A DNA stretch of 64,000 bases from Staphylotrichum longicolle (GCA_019096155.1 JAHCVI010000001.1:9734001-9798000), one strand, 5' to 3'. Positions 45,411-57,661 are shown, counted from the first letter of the stretch. Numbers and translations: made by a program. The notes: generated by a model not told the origin, from the letters alone.

Positions 45411-46916
45411 TTAGTTGTACTGCGCGTACGCGGCAGTCGAGTTGAACTTGAGGTTGCCCTTGATGACCTTGTCGACGGCGCTCAAAAAGTCCTTCTCGGT
45501 CGCCACCTTCCTCCTCGCGCGGATGGCGAACATGCCGGCCTCGGTGCACACGCTGCGCAGCTCGGCGCCCGTGGCGTTGGGGCACAGGCGCGAGATGAGC
45601 TCCCACCGGATGTCGCGCTCGACCGACATGCTCTTGGCGTGGATGCGGAGGATGTTGGCGCGGCCCTCGAGATCGGGCAGCGAGAACTCGATCTTGCGGT
45701 CGATGCGGCCCGGCCTCATAAGGGCGGGATCGAGCGTCGACGGCCGGTTGGTGGCGAACATGACCTTGATATTGCCGCGCGCGTCGAAACCGTCCAGCTG
45801 AGTGATGAGTTCCAGCATGGTCCTCTGCACCTCGTTGTCGCCTCCAGCACCATCATCAAAACGTGCGCCGCCGATAGCGTCGATTTCGTCAAAGAAGATG
45901 ATGCACGCCTTCTTGGTCCGGGCCATCTCGAAGAGCTCGCGAACCATCCTTGCTCCCTCACCAACGTACTTCTGAACTAGCTCGCTGCCGATGACACGGA
46001 TGAAGGTGGCGTCTGTGCGGTTGGCTACGGCACGGGCGCATAGCGTCTTGCCGGTACCCGGGGGCCCGTAGAGCAGAGCGCCCTTTGGTGGGTCGATACC
46101 AAGATTGCCGAAGCGTTCGGGTGAAAGCAACGGCATCTCGACGACCTCGCGCAGCTTCTCTACTTGCTCCTTGCAGCCGCCCACGTCGCCGTATGTCACA
46201 TCGGGCTTCTCCTCGACCGTCATCATGGTCACGCTGGCGTCGATCTTGGGCGGCAGGGGAAGCAGGATCTGATACTTGTTGCGGTCGACGCCCACACGCA
46301 TCCCCTCCTCGATATCTGTTGGGCTGACGCGCTCGCCGAGCTGGACGACGAACTTGGCGATTTGCTTGACGTTGATGACATACTTGCTCTTAGATTCGTC
46401 CTTCTCGTCCGGGATGATCTTGGTGCACCGCGCTACCTGAAGCGGTTGCTCTTCCGACATCCGTTGGCGGTCAGCGGCGACATCCCAGAGATGAGGCGGG
46501 GCGAGACCGGTGTCTGATTCCTGCAGGAGAGTCAGCGTTTCCGACTTCCCAGGCCCAATCCAACAGCACGACGCACCTTCACGCCAATCTTCTCGTCTAC
46601 GCTCTGCTGCTTCTCCTTTATTTGTTGCTCGAGCTTCTTGATGGCAGCTCCATATGGGGCAGCGCCGTATGTCTTGAGAACCTGGATGTCCCTTCGCGAT
46701 GTCAGTTGTGAGGCGCAAAGGCGGCGATTCTGAGGTCGACTGACTCTTCTGTGAGAGGAGTAATCTTCTTCTCTTCTATTTCGTCATCGGCAAAGTTCTT
46801 CTTGTATTTCTCCCAGTTCTGGCCTGTGGCGGAAGGCTATGGGAGAGTTAGCACACAAGAAGTCGCGGGTGGAGAGCGACAGGCTCGAGGATGGCAGCGT
46901 TGGCTGTGCCTACCAT
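45411..46916 (-). CDS. RPT1: 26S proteasome regulatory ATPase subunit Rpt1
   Basis: Four coding exons, 46916-46914, 46836-46745, 46691-46577 and 46520-45411, give 439 residues. The first coding exon is the ATG alone, followed at once by GTAGGC; splicing gives MPSATGQNWEKYKKNF. Then come the N-terminal coiled coil (TYGAAPYGAAIKKLEQQIKEKQQ), the OB domain, and the AAA+ domain with Walker A GPPGTGKT (222-229), Walker B IIFFDEID (about 277-284), sensor ATNRP and the arginine-finger region MRPGRIDRKIEF. The C terminus is AQYN, without a full HbYX motif. The subunit is part of the hexameric base that unfolds ubiquitinated substrates. It shares a 545-bp divergent promoter region with CCT4. Confidence 0.97.
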
Positions 46917-47461
46917 GATGACGACAGGGAGGAGCGCTGAGGGTCGGGTCTAAAATCGAACGATTTCGCTAAAGAATGCAAAGACAAATCAAAATCGGTT
47001 GCGCAACAGCCAGAACTTTGGCTGTGGTGAGATCGCGTCGACGAGGTGGGATGTTGATGGTTTGTTGGGTTGGACGTGGTTAGCGATGGATGCAGCAGCG
47101 AACACTGAGGAAGCTGTTCCGTAATCCCCATGCTGCCTTGGGCTTGGGGCCCAGAGCTCTGCGAGGCTGAAAGTGGTCTAGTCCCGAAACAGCTAGAGCC
47201 AACACACCTGGAGACGGTCCCGCCTGCAGCCCGCCCAGGCCACAGCAGCCAGCCAGCCAGCTTCCCCCACTGGCGGCTTGGGAAGAACTCCAGCACCCGA
47301 CTGAAAAAATCCCGTCCCACATTGGAGTGGTACCTTGGAGGGGGAGCTGCCTGCAAGTCAACATCACCGCCAGGGGACCACACCTTGTCGCAAAACCACA
47401 CAACACAAACACGTCTCGCTTTTGACCGATACACCCACACGAGCCCGATCGAGCTTGCACA
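46917..47461. promoter_or_regulatory. shared divergent promoter region of RPT1 and CCT4
   Basis: 545 bp separate the two start codons, so both core promoters and leaders must lie here. The sequence contains CCAAT-like and GC-rich patches but no perfect yeast Rpn4 PACE element. Coregulation of protein-folding and degradation genes is an inference. Confidence 0.6.
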
Positions 47462-49259
47462 ATGGCGACTGCGACACAACCGAGCGGTGGGGGTGGAAAT
47501 GCGACCTTCAGGGTACCGCGCTCCCTGCTCCCCCTCGATGGCCCGTCGCGGCCTCTAGGTAGCTGTTGCTGACCCCTCCGGTGCAGGACAAGGAGAAGCC
47601 GTTGGCTGTCCGGTCCTCGAACATCGTCGCCGCCAGAGGTACGCAGCCTCAGAGAGCCCCCTTGCCGCCGCTGTGGTGCTGACTTTCTCGTGTTACTGCA
47701 GCTGTTGCCGACGCCATCAGGACATCGCTGGGACCGCGGGGTATGGACAAGATGATTCGGAGCGGCAAGGGCGAGACCATCATCACCAACGACGGCAGCA
47801 CAATGCTCAAGAGCATGTCGGTCATGCACCCGACAGCCAAGATGCTCGTCCAGCTGTCCAACGCCCAAGACGTCGAGGCTGGTGATGGCACAACCTCGGT
47901 GGTGGTCATTTGCGGCAGCCTGCTGGGCGCCGCCGACCGGTTACTTACCAAGGGCATCCACCCCTCCGTCATTTCCGAGTCATTCCAGAGGGCCGCCGCC
48001 GCCGCCGTAAAGGTCCTCCACGACATGTCACAACCCATCGCTCTCACAGACACCGCTGCCCTCCTCCAGGCAGCCAACACCTCCCTCTCCTCCAAGATCG
48101 TCTCCCAATACTCGAACCTCCTGGGCCCCATGGCCGTCAACTCAGTCACCAAGACGATAGACCTCAAGACGGCCGACAACGTCGACCTAAGGAACATCCG
48201 CATCATCAAGAAGGTTGGCGGGACGATAGAGGACAGCGAGCTGGTGGACGGCCTGGTCTTGACACAGCCCGTGATCAAGAGCGCAGGAGGGCCGGTGCGG
48301 ATGGAGAAGGCCAAGATCGGTCTGATCCAGTTCCAGCTGAGCCCACCCAAGCCAGACGTATGTTTACTGCCTACCCTTACGCCGTCTAGAGTCTTCAGAC
48401 TAACCTTCCCGTTCAGATGGAAAACACCATCAAGGTGAACGACTACCGGCAAATGGATAAAATCGTCAAGGAGGAGCGCATGTACCTGCTCAACATGGTC
48501 AAGAAGATCAAGAAGGCCAAGTGCAACGTCCTTTTCATCCAAAAGTCGATCCTCCGCGACGCCGTCAACGACCTCTCCCTGCACTTCCTTCAGCGCCTCG
48601 GCATCCTCGCCGTCAAGGACATTGAGCGTGACGAGGTCGAGTTCATCTGCAAGTCGACCGGGTGCAAGCCCATCGCCGACATCGACAGCTTCACCGAGGA
48701 CAAGCTCGGCTCGGCCGACCTGGTCGAGGAGGTCCAGAGCTCCGGCAGCCGCATGGTCAAGGTCACGGGCACCAAGTCCACGGGCAAGACCATCTCGGTC
48801 GTCGTCCGCGGCGCCAACAGCCTGATCCTGGACGAGGCCGAGCGCTCGCTCCACGACGCGCTCTGCGTCGTGCGCTGCCTGGTCAAGAAGAAGGCCCTCA
48901 TCGCCGGCGGCGGCGCGGCCGAGATCGAGATCGCCTCACAGCTGAGCAAGCAGGCGCGCGCGCTGACGGGCACCGAGGCCATCTGCTGGAAGGCCTTCGC
49001 CGACGCCATGGAGGTCATCCCGACCACGCTGGCCGAGAACGCCGGGCTCAACAGCATCAAGGTCGTGACCGACCTGCGCCACCGCCACGAGCTGGGCGAG
49101 AAGAACGCCGGCGTCAGCATCAAGAGCAGCGGCGTCAACTCCAACATCGCCAAGGAGAACGTCCTGCAGCCCCTGCTCGTCAGCACGAGCGCCATCGAGC
49201 TGGCCGCCGAGACGGTCAAGATGATTTTGCGCATCGACGACATCGCGCTGAGCAGGTAA
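47462..49259 (+). CDS. CCT4: cytosolic chaperonin CCT subunit delta
   Basis: Four exons, 47462-47512, 47587-47638, 47702-48357 and 48417-49259, give 533 residues. The first donor is GTACCG. The joined N terminus reads NATFRDKEKPLAVRSSNIVAARAVADAIRTSLGPRGMDKM, and the ATP site shows NDGSTML and GDGTTSVVV. PPKPDMENTIKVNDYRQMDKI across the last intron is a delta-subunit signature region. The equatorial C-terminal half carries GGGAAEIEIA and the nucleotide-binding LAENAGLNSI. The subunit belongs to the hetero-16-mer TRiC/CCT that folds actin and tubulin in the cytosol. Convergent with ARS2 on the right. Confidence 0.98.
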
Positions 49260-49802
49260 AATCAAAAGGGTACTTGCTTTGCTGTGGATAAGGGGGAAAG
49301 AAGAAGCGCATACCACGGGGACAACAACATAAATGGCAGGGTAATCACTGCCCAAATGAATGATGGATGAGCTGGTGTCGATCAAGATAGAGAATTCGAC
49401 TCGCTCTGGTCAATACACTAATGGGACGCCCCTCTTGACCTCGTGAATTTAACAATGCCCTTCACCTCTCGAGTACAAAGTTACGAAACAAGAAGCCTTG
49501 CTAGGTGTCGTAATGTAGAGAGTGAAACACAAAGCAATGTTGACAGTCAAAAGAGAGAGAAAAGGTGGGAGCACCGATTTTGTTAAAGCCGGTGTTATTG
49601 TGGCAGCAATTAAAACCATCGCCTGACCATAGTTTCCTAGTTGTACAGAACGTTAAAACAATCCTCCCCAATACAGCTCCTTGCGCATCGGCCCCCATTG
49701 GCGCAGCTAAATCATAATCAGCTGCTTCACCAAGCCCAGTCTCAGCAATCTCAGTCTGGCGGTTTGTGTCGCCTCATCTCTGCCCCCTTTCATTCTTGAA
49801 AC
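49260..49802. other. intergenic between convergent CCT4 and ARS2
   Basis: 543 bp of 3' flanks, A+T-richer than the genes. No additional gene seen. Confidence 0.5.
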
Positions 49803-52653
49803 TCAGTAGTTGAGCTCGCCACCCCCACCACCCGAGACCTGGTCCAGATCCTCATAGCTCTTCAGAGTTCGGCCCTGGACTGCCTCGCGCGGACCCACGG
49901 CCGCACCACCCGCCCCGTCACCCATCTGTTCGCTGGGCCAGCGCGCCCCCGTCCGCCACCCATCCCCCACCCATGCCGCCATCGCCGCCGTAGCGCGGGT
50001 TGTTAGACCGGCGGTCATACGGTCCCGAGCGGCTCTGGAAGCGGCTGCCACCTCCGGACATGCCCCCGCCGCGACGGACCGGACCGGGACCACCGCCGCG
50101 CTCGTCGCCGGCCCCAGCAGCATGCCAGCCGGCTGCCGCGCCCATGGGGTTCGCGCCGCCGCCGCCCATCATGTTGGGCGGGAACATGGGCATGGGGAAG
50201 CCCGGGAAGCTGAGCATATTGTTCATGGAGTAGTTTTGCAGATTGAAGCCGCGCGGGGTGCCCGTGGGCTGCTGGCCGTTGGACTGAGGGAAGTGGCCGT
50301 TGGAGTTGGCGTCGGTGCGGGAGGGCGCGATGTGTGACGGGTCGATGACATAGGCGTTTATCAGTTCAAACTGGGGTTTGCAATGTTAGCTTGGATGGCA
50401 GGGCGAGTGCATTGGGGTCGAAAAGGAAGCCTTACCTCATCCTTGAGCTTCTCGAGCCACTCTGCGTGGCGCTTCTCAACGTGCTTGCGCCAGAAATGGT
50501 CCTCCTTGAACAGCTTGGTGCACTCGGGCACCTTGCAGGCGCACTTGTGCTCGTCTTCCTGCTTGACGTACTTGACCAGCTCGTCGGCGAGCGCATCCTC
50601 GACTGGCTTCCCGCCCAGCTTTCTGAGATCCGCCGTCTCCGGGTGCAGGATCTGGTTGATCTTGTCCTCAAACGTCTTGACCCAGTTGTATGCCCGTTGC
50701 AGCTGTTGTTCAGCCTTGGACGAGGCACGGAACTTGCGGTCCTCCTCAGGCGCCTCTCCCTCCTCGACTTCCTCAGCATCCTTACGCTTCTTGGCCGGGA
50801 AGGGGTCGCCATTCGCGCTCGCCTCAGCCACAGCTTTGGCAGCCGAGGAGAGAGTGCTCCTCGGTCTCCGGAGATGACCTCCGGGACATTTGCGAGTCAA
50901 CTCATGGATAGAATCGCTCTCGAAGACGCAGAAGAAGCAAAAGTTGAAGACGCGGCGGAGGTACTCGATGGTCAGATCCAGCCGCTTCTTTGCGACCAAG
51001 AGATCCATGTCATCAACCTCATCGTCCACCATGCCCTCGTCCTCGTCCTCCTCGCCCTCCTCCGCCAGCCCTTCCTCTCCTTCTTCGCGCTCCACGTCCA
51101 AGGCCTCGTCTAGCCCCATCGACGGTTCCTTCCTCACTTTCTTGACTGGAGAAGTCGGGGCCGCGGGCTGGATTTTCCCCTCATCCCGCAGCCTCTCAAC
51201 ATGCTCTTCGATTTGAAGCGAGGCGTTGAAGTCGGACCCAATGTCGCTCTCGAACTTGTGTACCAGTTCTGTGGCGAGCTGCAGGTCTTTGCGGATGCGA
51301 TCTGGGGACGAGAAGAGATCCCAGAGGGCCTTCTTCCTGGGGTGTGACGGGGGGTTATGGACTCCGACGTGGCAGGTAAAGTCACCGCGCAACTCGTCCT
51401 TCACGGTCTTGCCGTTGATGGCTTCGAGGGCTCTGTCGGCGGTAGAAACGGGAGCTGGCTTGGACTCGCCATCCTCTTGATCCATGGCATCCTCACTCTC
51501 CCGACAACAGGGGCTTCTGGGGCCGGGTGCAGCATGATCCAGCCGATTCGGTGGTATCTCTTACTTGGGTTGGGATCGCTCAGGGACAACCACCTGAATC
51601 ACCTTCACCCTCTCCGAGGTGCTCTTTGCAAAAGGCCTCGAGGTTCTGGCGGCTTACAGAGGGCGCAATCGTCTTGATAAGAAGAGTCGGCTGATCCAAA
51701 CTCTCGTCTCTGATCTCAGCCGAGTTCGCAGGTACGAGATCGCCAACACCAAGCACCTCATTTGCGGCGGTTGCTTCACCCTCCTTTTTCTCGACAACAC
51801 CGCCAGCGCCGTTGCTCTCACTCTTGGGGATGCCTTCGAGGGTTAACTCGTCAAAGCTGCCGGACGAGAGGTCCTGCTCCCACCGGGCATAGGCGCTACG
51901 GCGCAGCTCGTTCAGTTGCTGGCGGAAGGGGTCCCGGACTTCAGGCACGTAGCGCTCTTTGAACCACTGTTCATCTTTGTGCTGCTTGACAAAGGCCTGG
52001 GCCATCTTGGCCTGGAGATCCACCTTGTATTTGTCGTAGGCAGCCTGGATCTTGGCCTTCTCATTTTCGCGCTCTTCCTGTGCCTCGCGCGGACCCCGAG
52101 GGCGCTCGGGTTCGCGGCGGCGGCCCGTCTTCAACCGCTCCTTTTCCTCCTTGATTCTCTCGTTGCTTCTCCACCACTCGCCAAACCACGAGAAGCCGAC
52201 CTGATAGGGCAATTTGAGAGGATCCGGCAGAGCATTGGTCAGTGCCGCTGGGGGTGTAGAGTCCTGGCCCGGCACATAGCGGTCGATGTTGAGGTGAGGC
52301 GAGCGGCGACCGCGGTCGTCACGATCCCGGGTGCCGGCATACTCGTCGCGTCCGCGCGTCCTTGGCTCGTAACGATCGACTGCAACTGGAGATCGCGACC
52401 GACGTCGACTGCGATCGGTACCTAAGCAAGGCATGTAAGCGACGAGAACTGAAGGAGAGAGCGGCGATCGCCAAGGTGCGACTCAAGATGCCAGGAGAAC
52501 AGCGAGGTGTCAATGCGAGGGAAGTGAGGACGCACCAGGGGATCTGCCACCGCGGTAGAAGCTGTCTCCTCTCTCCTCCTTGACCCTCGTATCGTCGCGG
52601 CTGCTCCAACGGTCGCCGGGCGAACGAGCCGAATCGCGGTAGTATGAATCCAT
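49803..52653 (-). CDS. ARS2: ARS2/SERRATE zinc-finger RNA effector, frame-broken at four places
   Basis: Exons 52653-52536, 52421-50436 and 50370-49803 (introns 114 and 65 bp). The N terminus is RS/RD-rich; then come a conserved helical core (LPYQVGFSWFGEWW), an RRM-like part with WLSLSDPNPSKRYHRIGWIMLHP, the YLRRVFNFCFFCVFESDS block, a C2H2 finger CKVPECTKLFKEDHFWRKHVEKRH, and a Gly/Arg tail ending GREAVQGR-like then LKSYEDLD...GGGELNY. Family members bind the nuclear cap-binding complex and route transcripts to processing or decay. The frame changes near 51597, 51500, 49964-49968 and 49921-49923, each explained by one base missing from a T or G run of the coding strand. The protein is complete in content, so sequencing error is likelier than decay. 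Confidence 0.88.
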
Positions 52654-54044
52654 GGCCGCAGATAAATTGTAGTATTCGGTTGACGTCACTTATTGAGCGC
52701 GGCGCGAGGTCGAGAAAGGAAAGGGAAGAGAGACGGAGCAAGATGCGGTCCGGGCCGCAAGCCGGGGCGTTTTGTCTTGGGTTCCGCTGCTCTTGTTTGT
52801 CGCTTGCTCGGGTATGCTAGGTTGGCTGCGCAATTGTTTGGAACGGAGGTTCACTGTTTGGCGACATGATTGCGGTTAGAAAGCAATGATTCTCGCCGCA
52901 GGCGGAGGGAGCAAAGATAAGGGAGAAGCGGGCAGGTGCGAATGATTGAAAGCGGGCCATGACTGAGGTGGAAACAAAAGTGTTTGGCGCATGAAGCCGC
53001 CAGAGCAGATGAATAATGTTTGAGTGACAGAATGATAGGGGGGGTTGAGTAAGCTGTTTCGCTGATGGCGGCGATGCAGGGAGGTGTGGAAGTGAGGCGG
53101 GAGAATGACACAGCTGATGACAGGTGAAGCCAAGAGAGTGCTCAAGGGCGAAGAGCCATGCCCGCTGCAACTCAACACAAAAGAGAAGGCAGCGAGAGCA
53201 TGGGGGAAACAATGATGGGCAAGAAGAAGTAGAGCGGAAAAGGGTGACGAACAATTGATTGTACCGAGTCGCGCCGGGTCGATAACGACTCCCGAAGCTG
53301 GCCGATGCGCGTTCAGCGATGGAGTTGACGGGATTGAGAGCGCGCAAGTGGTCCTCCAAGCTCAAACTCCACTGGGGAAGAGGCTGGGCGGGAGTCACGT
53401 GGCGTATCCACTTGGCGTCTCTTCATCTTGCCGCTTTCGTCGAGGACTGAGCGGTGCGAGTCTCGATGTGGATCTGCTTTCATCCCTTGTCTTGCCGAAT
53501 GCAGACAGCTCCCAAACTAGATGCTGGCGATGTTGGAGCGAAGCGCAAAACTTATCTTCCGTTCCATGAGTTCTTGGAGCCGCCGGCCCTTCCTGATGCA
53601 TAGTACGTCGCATCTGAGAACAGAGCAGCAATGTAGAGCAGACGAGCCCTGAGACCTCCAAGCAGAGATTCATGAAGCTCTTGCACTGCTTAGGCTCAGG
53701 CAATTCACCTCCACCTCGAACCCCAACACACTGGTGCGCTCTTGACAACAGTGTCTTCCATTCAGATTTTTCTCAAGATTTCAAGAACGTTTGCAAAGTC
53801 TGTCCGGGGAATTTCACTTTGTTTTTTCTGAAAAAGACTAATTACCAAGCACCATTCGTTGCGTGCCCAGCCGATGCTCAAGTGCAGCACGGCATCCGAG
53901 GATCGGTCCATGTCGTCATCCGTCGCTTGCGGGTGTCGCGGTCCTTTATGAACTTCAACTCCAACACAATCTCTCCCCGTAATCTAGCTCTTGTGATAGT
54001 GTGAACACAATCCTTTTCCCTCAATTCCCTGTCAAATATCCAGA
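52654..54044. other. divergent intergenic region of ARS2 and TSPO
   Basis: 1.4 kb between diverging starts. CACGTG at 53396-53401 in the context GTCACGTGGC. No gene recognised. Confidence 0.5.
53396..53401. promoter_or_regulatory. CACGTG site between ARS2 and TSPO
   Basis: Context GTCACGTGGC matches the bHLH/Cbf1 core. Position in a divergent promoter region makes function plausible but unproven. Confidence 0.35.
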
Positions 54045-54779
54045 ATGACGACGTACATACCCTCCATCACCCTCCCCGAGGGCGTCTTCAACAGCCTGCC
54101 GGCCTCGTTGCTGCTGCCCATCGCCTTGGGGACAGCAATTGGCTTTAGCACAAAACGTAATGTCTCCCGGCATCTTCTCACCCTCCAATCCCACAAAAGA
54201 GTCTAACGCCCTTATCCTCAGCTGCCACAAGCCACCGCGAGGCCCTCAACCTCAACCAACCGCCCCTCCGCCCCTCCGCGAGCGTCTTCCCGCCCGTCTG
54301 GACTGCCCTCTACGGGATAATGGGCTATGCCGCCCACCGCGCCGTGAACCTGGGCACTTCGCCTTTCAACTTCCCCGTAAGCCACCCCCCCTGCTTCCTT
54401 GCGGCTTGCTCCCTTCCTGCTTAGTTAGCCACCCAACCAGCCGACTAACACCCCTCCTCAATCACAGGAAACCATCGCCGCCGCCCGCCACGGCGCGACC
54501 CTGTACACGATCCAGCTCGGCCTCAACCTCGCCTGGATGCCGCTCTTCTACGGCCTCAACCAGCCCGTCCTGGCCACCCTCGACGCGGCCGCCCTGCTCG
54601 GCATCAACGGGTACCTGGCCTGGCTGTGGGGCACCAAGGTCGACGCGCTCTCCGGCTGGCTGCTGGCGCCGTACGTCGCCTGGCTCGGGTTCGCCACCTA
54701 CCTGTCGTTTGGCACGGGGTACCTGAACAACTGGGACCTGAGCCGTCGGGGCGCGGTGGAGGGGAAGAAGAAGCTGTGA
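54045..54779 (+). CDS. TSPO: TSPO/MBR translocator protein
   Basis: Three exons, 54045-54156, 54222-54376 and 54468-54779, give 192 residues. Five membrane helices fit the TspO/MBR fold. Signatures are PPVWTALYGIMGYAAHRAV (the conserved tryptophan/proline loop after helix 1), LYTIQLGLNLAWMPLFYGLNQP in helix 3, and YLAWLWGTKVD then PYVAWLGFATYLSFGTGYLN in helices 4-5. The family sits in outer mitochondrial or ER membranes and binds porphyrins and sterols; the fungal role is not settled. The N-terminal extension and the Lys-rich end (EGKKKL) are modest. Intron phases agree with the protein alignment, so the model is firm. Convergent with the carrier gene. Confidence 0.95.
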
Positions 54780-55183
54780 ACGCGGGCGGAGACGGGGACG
54801 TTAGAAGAGAGCTGGGCACAAAATCGATGCCCGTGTATAATGCCTCGATATCTGCCGCCTTACCATGTGTGGGACGGAGGTAGATGCGCAGTAATGGAAT
54901 CAATCGCAGTTGTAAGATTGTGTCAGACGGCCTTATCTTGCTTGGCCCCCTTGCCAAGTTGTATGCAGCCACATCTCATATGCCACCCCCCCATCCTCCT
55001 GTAGAAAAATGAGCCAGCTTTCCCCCGACCAAAGATCCGGAATGCCCGCGCAACGCCCGCTGAAGATAAGAGACAAATGCTTCCCCCGTCTATGCCGCCG
55101 CCGTCCTTTTCATCACCCAACTCCACTTTCCCCGCTCCAACCCTTCTATGGAATCAACCCCCTTTCCTCGTGAAAAATTCCCG
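54780..55183. other. intergenic between convergent 3' ends
   Basis: 404 bp, no gene. C/T-rich plus strand around 55080-55170. Confidence 0.5.
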
Positions 55184-56286
55184 TCATTGCATAGGAAAGT
55201 GCTTCTTCAGCGTCGTAAACAATAAAGATGAACGCCGAGCTCGGCACCGACCGCAGCACCGTGATGCCGCACCCACGGTAGAACCCCTCCACCCCGGCCT
55301 GCGCCCACAGTGCCTGCACTCGCCCGCGAAGCTCCGCTGCGGGCCCGCGCCCTCGCCGATCGGCGTCGTCTGCATCCTCGACTTCACCGTGTCCGCCGGA
55401 AGAAGAGGAAGTTGTACATCATGCCCGCCGACGCCCGCCACGGCCTGCTGCCACAGCGGCAGCGCGTAGTCGTCGCCGCGCACCCGCTCGCGCTCCGCCT
55501 CGGAGCGCGCCGACCGCTCGTTCCACTCCCGCATCAGCTTGGTGACCGTCTCCTTGGAGCCGAACCAGGCGGCGCACCCGCCCGACTCGCGGATCAGCGT
55601 GCCCAGCTGGCCGTGCCAGAAGCCGCGCAGGCCTTGGTGGCGCCAGATGTCCTTAATGACAGCGATGGGGCGTAGAGGGCTAGGGGCGGCGGCAGCGGTG
55701 GCGTTGGGGGAGGTTGCTGATGTTGCTGTGGCGGGGACTTGGATCTTGCACTTGACGAGCTCGACGGGGGTCAGGACGAACGACGTCATGGCACCAGAGA
55801 AGGCGCCCGTCATCCACAGGGCGGAGAGCGGAAGGGGCGTGTCAGCGGCGGAGTAGCCCGACGCGTAGATGGCGGCGCGGCCGAGCCGTTCCCAGAAGAA
55901 GAGGCTGCTGTTCTCAAGGGCGGCGCCGACGAGGGGAGCGCTGATGCCTCGGTACAGATCGAGGAAGCCGTCAGAGCGGATGGATTGGCGGAAGCAATCG
56001 AGCGGCCCTTTGTATTGGAGCGGGAGGTGGTCGGGTTGGGATTGGAGGCGGACTTTGACAGTGTCGAAGGGGTATTCAATGTACTTGCCCACAACGCCAG
56101 CGACCTGGAGCGGTGTTAGGGGGTGATGCGTCAAGACACAATGCTTGGTGAGGGACTTACTGAACCGTAGACGATGTCCTCGACGGCTTCCAATACCGCT
56201 GTCTTGGTCTTCAGGGGCACAGGTGTGGTGTTGGCCTCCGAGAGGGGCTTCAACCCGCCTGGTTGGACGGTTGCTGGCTCCATCAT
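55184..56286 (-). CDS. ORT1: mitochondrial ornithine carrier (arg-13/ORT1 type), C-terminal part frame-shifted
   Basis: Two exons, 56286-56161 and 56104-55184, with a 56-bp intron, give 348 residues as read. Three mitochondrial-carrier repeats are visible: YPFDTVKVRLQSQ, LTPVELVKCKIQV and PADTVKSRMQT (Px[DE]xx[KR]). AVEDIVYGSVAGVVGKYIEYPFDTVKVRLQ is close to Neurospora ARG-13, which exchanges ornithine across the inner membrane for arginine synthesis. Two patches are in the wrong frame. At 55402-55425 (minus strand) the alternative frame gives MMYNFLFF, the expected start of helix 5, so a +1/-1 pair is likely. From about 55313 to 55215 another frame reads ALWAQAGVEGFYRGCGITVLRSVPS, the expected third-repeat end, before the open frame resumes as LKKHFPMQ. 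Confidence 0.88.
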
Positions 56287-57661
56287 TCTGACTGGTAGGT
56301 TGTGATGTGTTGGAGAGAGTAAGCGAGAAGACACCCCAGCCAGTGAAGGAGCCCTTCGCAAACCCCAGATCAATCGTCTGTCAACCTTCAAGAGTCGTGT
56401 GTTGAAAGACCCAGCGAGAAGCTGTGGGGAAGAGTCCCCTTGGTGAGCTGTTTGGGGGGTGCAGTCAGGACGGCGCACACCGTAGACAACAGCCCGACAC
56501 GGCAGGGCAAATCAATAAAGGACGAAACCAGAAGGAGGCAGAGGATTTGTTTGCTCTTTCAATGCAGCGTGTCTGCAGCCCAGCAGCATCCAAACCAATT
56601 CAAACACGCATATGCCGTAGGTATCGGGCGTGCGTTGTTCGTTCTCCGTCACCGCTCGATAATAGCGGGCGGGGAGACTTGTGACGAAGACTCCCGATGA
56701 GCGGAGCAGCCTTGAGGGTACTTGAGGGTAGCACTTTGAGGGCGGGCGGTCAGGCCTTGGTTTCGTCGACTGTTGAAAGCGACAGCGGGCGGAAAGGGGA
56801 GGGATCGGCTGCAACCTCGCCGTACATGCAAGGCCGACAGAAAGACCTCACACCAGAGGGCTTGGGGACAGCCTCCTCGTTGAGTTGGGAGCACCGTTGA
56901 GAAATCAGACCCAGGACATGATGGCGGTTGGAGTGGCACTGTCACGGCCACTGTGCCCCGGCAGTCGAACCCGCAGAAAAAAAATTGAGACAACGGCCCC
57001 GATTTCTTGGCGACAGGGCGTCCCTGAAGTGACTTGGAGTGACGTGGTGGGGTCCAGCGAGGGGCCAGTGTCAGGCTGACGGGTCGGGTACCGGGTACTT
57101 GGGCATCATTGTGCTTGGCTGGAGGTCGTTGCGCGGAGGTTGAGGTCTCCAGGACCTCGGCGACAGTGGGGATCGGATGTTTGAAGTGGGCTGCGTTGCG
57201 TGGTTTCTGGCCCGGCTTGCTTCTCTCAGGGTTCATCGCGGGAGCGACCCCGCAGGCGAAGACGCCAAGGACCGATTCGCCCATTTTGGCTTGCACCTTG
57301 ACGGCCACTGTCACAAGCTTCCACGTTTCCAACTGGATCCGAACATTGCATCTGAAATTGTGTCGCGGCCGAGTTCGCAGAGACAGGAGGCAGCCGGGCC
57401 AACGTTATAGAGCACCTTGGTCACGAACATAGTATTCAATTCTGCTTTTCGGCCCTGGCTCTCGGTTGTTCTTCGTCTTTCCCTCTCGTTGATGAGAACA
57501 GCTGCAGGAAGGTATACACATACCTTAGGTAGCTTTAAGAGGAAAGGGGTGCCGATAAACCATAAATCGTACGTGTTCCACGGTATCCATCGATACCTAG
57601 TCCCTAAGGTATCTCTACCAATGCACACTATGACACAGCAGTCCCAAGCCCGACGCAGCTC
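56287..57661. other. intergenic (promoter of carrier gene; 3' flank of PRP28)
   Basis: 1.4 kb. A 10-bp direct repeat (CTTGAGGGTA twice) lies at about 56711-56730. No gene recognised. Confidence 0.5.

Noticed and set aside
51490..51600. Introns as explanation for the ARS2 frame changes
   Set aside because: Possible GT-AG pairs are under 20 bp or remove the highly conserved WLSLSDPNPS block.
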